From: Callaeas wilsoni
Lineage: Eukaryota > Chordata > Aves > Passeriformes > Callaeidae
DNA length: 64,000 nucleotides
NCBI GenBank assembly: GCA_013398955.1
Contig: VWPU01017687.1
Coordinates: 1 to 64,000 of the forward strand
Direction of reading: 5' to 3'
How positions within the stretch are numbered: position 1 is the stretch's first letter; the number at the start of each line of letters is the position of its first letter. A program made the translations under genes and the position numbers. Positions 60,601 to 64,000 of this stretch are shown here, piece after piece. Below the pieces are notes generated by a model. The model worked only from the letters and a program-made list of their open reading frames with translations, made no database searches and was not told the DNA's origin.

Positions 60601-63600
60601 TTCAGAAAGTGTGTTTTTAGAAGTGCTCTAAAGCAGCATTTTCAAAAGATTATTCCTATGTAAGGACTTAAGAGTAAGCTGCTTTTTCTCCTCTTTGGCT
60701 GAAAACCAAAAGAGTGTCACAGCAAGAAAGCTGCGTACTTTAAATAGCGTATCTGGCACAAGCGATAGGCCTTTATCGCGGCACAACATCAGTAACTGGA
60801 CGCTGCTGTAGAAAATAACAACTTCCAAATGTCAGCAAACTGACTTTGCTAAAAGTACACTTTTCTAAAGGAATACTCCTTACAAACTGTTATTACACTT
60901 GTTAACAGTAAAATTAATTCTTTGTGATGTATTCTATGCATATACCTACGTACAATGATTTATAGAATAGAGAGAACAACTGAGCATAAAGGGCTCTTTA
61001 CTTTAAAGAACTGGATGGTATAAGCCCTACACTACAACAACAAAGGCTCATAAAGGAGTTTTTTTCTCTTCTTTTTCACTTCAGCAACTGAAGTGGCAAG
61101 AGTATCATCTGAAGAGGGAGGGGGTCAATTTCAGTTTTAAGAGTCACCTGCTAATGAGAAAGTCTTGAAATATGTTAAAAAGATCAAAATTATTAAAAAA
61201 AAAAAATTCTGTATTTCTTGCTTGCACTCCTTTAAGCAGAATTACTCTTTCCAGCTGTACAATTTATATCTATCTACATATTAAAAAACTGACTTCCAGA
61301 TACAATCTGAAGTTCCTAAATGTAAGTCAACTGATAAAACCAGAAAGCTTTAAGAAAACTGAGAGCTACAGCTAAAGTTCTAGAATGTAAGAACCGAGCA
61401 AGTTTTCTCCACTACTTCAGTCTTCAAACACTTTGGAGCTGTAATTTTTATTTCATAGTATGCACACTCATGTGCACCAAAGACATAGGTAAAGTGTGTT
61501 TAGAAAATACAACTGCGAAATGTGGTGAACATAGCCCAAGAGTGGCAAAATATGAGGTTAGAAATTTGCCTGTAATTAAGATGTCCTGTAATGTATCATA
61601 TCAGAACTTCTCTTCGGCAAGACACAGTTCTGTTCAGAACTTTCAGGTTTAGGATTATCAAAAAGCCTTACTTTCCTCTAAAAACTACTCACACATGTAG
61701 AAAGCTGCATTATCTGTAACTGTTTGCCAAGAAAAATACCTGTGTCATTATGACAGCCACAAAACCCATGCAAAGTAATAAATGCACAAGAAACAACACG
61801 GACCAGTAAAAGGATAACAGCTACCAGAATAAAATCAAAAAAGAACCTATCCCTGGCACAGGCTTAGAGAGACACAAGACAGTTATTTCACAGGGAAGAG
61901 AGAGCTGGCAATCTTCAAGATCTCTGTTCCACTACAAATGATCTATCCTGGTAATGTGAATTCTTTTGAACCCCAATTCTCACTAACACCGTAATGGCAG
62001 CAGATAAGATGACAGACAACCTGGCAAAATATTTCTGTCTTGCATTAAGTTAAATCTTTTCATTTCAATTGTGTGTGTGAGAGAGAAATCACAGCCCTCG
62101 ACAGATGACCACGCTGAGGGAGCTGCTGCTGACCTCTTCTTTCCATGTGAAACACGTTTTTTTCACTACACCATCCAAAAAGATCTTACCTCCCTCAGTG
62201 TGCATATGGAAATACCTCTGGAGTCCCACCTGGTCATGCAACATAGGGGTTGAAAGGAACTCAGGCTGTCTGGGCAAAGTGTCAGATGTCAGTCACAGGA
62301 CTAATTATTAGTCTGCAAGTGCTGTGTGCACAAGTATTTGCCAGTGTCGCTTTGTATTAAAAGAGACACTCTACCAGTTTTATAATCTCAATTGATTTAC
62401 CTATCAGGAGAAAAAAAAAATCCTTTTGTTTGAAAACTAACAGAAGAAAAGTTATACAATCTTCTCCCTAAACAGCTCTTTACAGATTGTTTTTTCAGTG
62501 TTGAGGGGTTCATGTTTTTCATTTGTTCATTTGTTTTTTTTAAAACCAATTCATCTTCTGAAACGAAACTACATTTTCTGCACTGGACACATGATACCCT
62601 TACCAGGCATTATCAGAATAACAAATAATTCTGACTGAAGGGGCCTCCAGAAGTCAACCAGAGCCTGGTCTAACCCGACACTCAAAACAGAAACATCATC
62701 AAGCAGGTTGCTCAGGACCTTGTCACATTCTGACTACCTCCAAAGTTAGAGACACTACTGTTGCTGTGGGGAACTTATTCCACTTTTTCACGCCACACAC
62801 TGCATTTGCCTCCTCTGATATCTAATCAGAATTTCTTTACTCCAACTTGTGTTTGGTCTCTCGTTTTATCACTGTATACCACCTCTACAAAGAGTCTGGC
62901 TCTGAATACCCTCTCATGAGGCAGCTGAAGACAGCAGTAACATTACTCCCATAGCCTTCTATTTCTAAGGCTGAAAAAATCCAGCTTTTTCAGCCTCTCC
63001 TTGAGCAAGATTGCTGTAGAACAGTAAGCATCTTAGTGGCCATTTAACATGTCAGTGTCTTTCCTCTATGAGAGCCGAAACTGGACACACTACATTAGAG
63101 ATGGACTCATGAGTCTGAATCTCTTCCCCTGACCCACTGGCTATGTCCTTGCTAATACAGCACAGCACAGAGCTGGTTTCTTAACAGCAAGGACACCCTG
63201 CTGACTCACATTCTACTTTTTCTTTCTCAGGACTTTCAGGTGTTTTTTCTGCAGAGCTACTTTCTAGTCAGTGGATGCCTAACCCATGCTATAGCAGAGA
63301 GTTATTTTGACACAGGTAGTACTTTCCATTTACAACCGTTAAATTTCAAGAAGTTTCTGTCAGGCCCTTTTCTCCAGCCTACTGTGTCCCCCCTGACACA
63401 GCAACCTTCATCTCCAGAGGTGTCAACCACTCAGCCTTTGGTATCACCTGCAGAGGTGCTGAGGGTTTGTTCCATCCCAACAGACCACGTCATTAATACA
63501 GATGTTGAACATGATCAGCCCAGTGCTGACTGGCACAGGGCACGAGGCTGCCAGTGCACTTTGCACTGCTGACCGCAACCAACTCTGTGTCACTGACTGG

Positions 63601-64000
63601 CAACGCAGCTCTGGAATACTTCCTCAAAAAAATTTATTACCTTAGAGTAGAACAAAAACATACTTCTGTACTTAGTGGTCCAGCGAGCAGGAAACTAATT
63701 ACTGACACATCCTCTGCAGAAGGACTGCAGCAGGAAGCCTAAAAAAAGCTACCCTCCACTCCAGGTCTGCATCAGGACACCACCGCATTCAGCGGCCCAG
63801 ATCAATTCCACAAGTCAAGCTCAAACCTCTACTGGCACCTCTGCCAATGCCTTACTGGGGCTTTGAACAGGTTACAAACTGGGACACGAGCATTACCGCC
63901 ACCTTGTATAGTGCATTCTTGTAGGTATGTATGAGAAGTGCTATTAAAAAAATATTTACTATTAATCTAACTGCAGTTAAAAAGGAAACGCTAACTCCTG
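54684..64000 (-). other. TNRC6B: Intron 5' of exon a (partial, over 9.3 kb)
   Basis: AT-rich intron sequence. It contains the old CR1 at 62625-63560. I found no exon matching known TNRC6B N-termini, no CpG island and no other gene. Confidence 0.75.
62625..63560 (-). repeat. Older, longer CR1 LINE fragment
   Basis: Diverged CR1 read on the minus strand: ggcctccagaagtcaacca, gctttttcagcctctccttg, tgtttttctgcagagctact, ccttttctccagcctactgt and gatgttgaacatgatcagcc are family landmarks. At more than 900 bp it reaches further 5' into the element than the other copies. The 110-codon ORF here is CR1 debris. Confidence 0.8.

Noticed and set aside
63240..63572. 110-codon ORF
   Set aside because: Falls inside a decayed CR1 on the opposite strand; no independent gene evidence.
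54684..64000. Upstream exon with the TNRC6B start codon
   Set aside because: I looked for an exon ending in a codon that needs A to complete it, next to a donor, with known TNRC6B N-terminal wording, and found none. It is probably beyond the window.
1..64000. CRISPR, operon, phage or other prokaryotic-type system
   Set aside because: The sequence is a spliced vertebrate gene with CR1 and MIR repeats; nothing prokaryotic or multigene is present.

Overview
This is a vertebrate nuclear window, almost certainly from a bird, and one gene fills it. Reading the minus strand from about 54.7 kb down to about 0.1 kb gives 22 coding exons of TNRC6B (GW182 family, miRNA-silencing scaffold) and then a very long 3' UTR. 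The bird assignment rests on CR1 LINE fragments (about 42.7, 53.4 and 62.6 kb), compact introns, and an LTR fragment (19.05-19.43 kb) of a type I associate with non-galliform birds. The bird call is firm; any narrower placement is tentative.

Layout. 1-66 is a very GC-rich stretch just past the TNRC6B 3' end, possibly the edge of a neighbouring gene's CpG island. About 100-13277 is the uninterrupted 3' UTR, with a poly(A) signal at 115-120. 13278-54683 carries the coding exons. I spliced them by hand. All junction phases agree, and the total (5476 nt) leaves one reading frame of 1824 residues plus stop, missing only the first codons. 54684-64000 is intron; the upstream exon with the start codon was not found and probably lies beyond the window. 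Residue numbers below count from the first complete codon of the 54596-54683 exon.

The protein is the adaptor of the miRNA-induced silencing complex. Its N-terminal Gly-Trp-rich half (mostly the 2328-bp exon at 43350-45677) binds Argonaute. The middle is Gln-rich. The C-terminal silencing region has a PAM2 motif for poly(A)-binding protein, a PPPGL motif and a terminal LLPGDLL motif linked to CCR4-NOT recruitment, and an RRM-like fold. Exon order, phases and motif order match a complete, functional gene.

No operon, CRISPR array, mobile gene or unknown multigene system is present. The points of interest concern gene structure and regulation: a GC-AG intron, a 22-nt microexon, tandem splice donors, a phase-matched cassette exon, a MIR SINE giving the 3' UTR a let-7 8-mer match, a perfect 52-bp tandem duplication, and a long second-frame ORF inside the GW exon.
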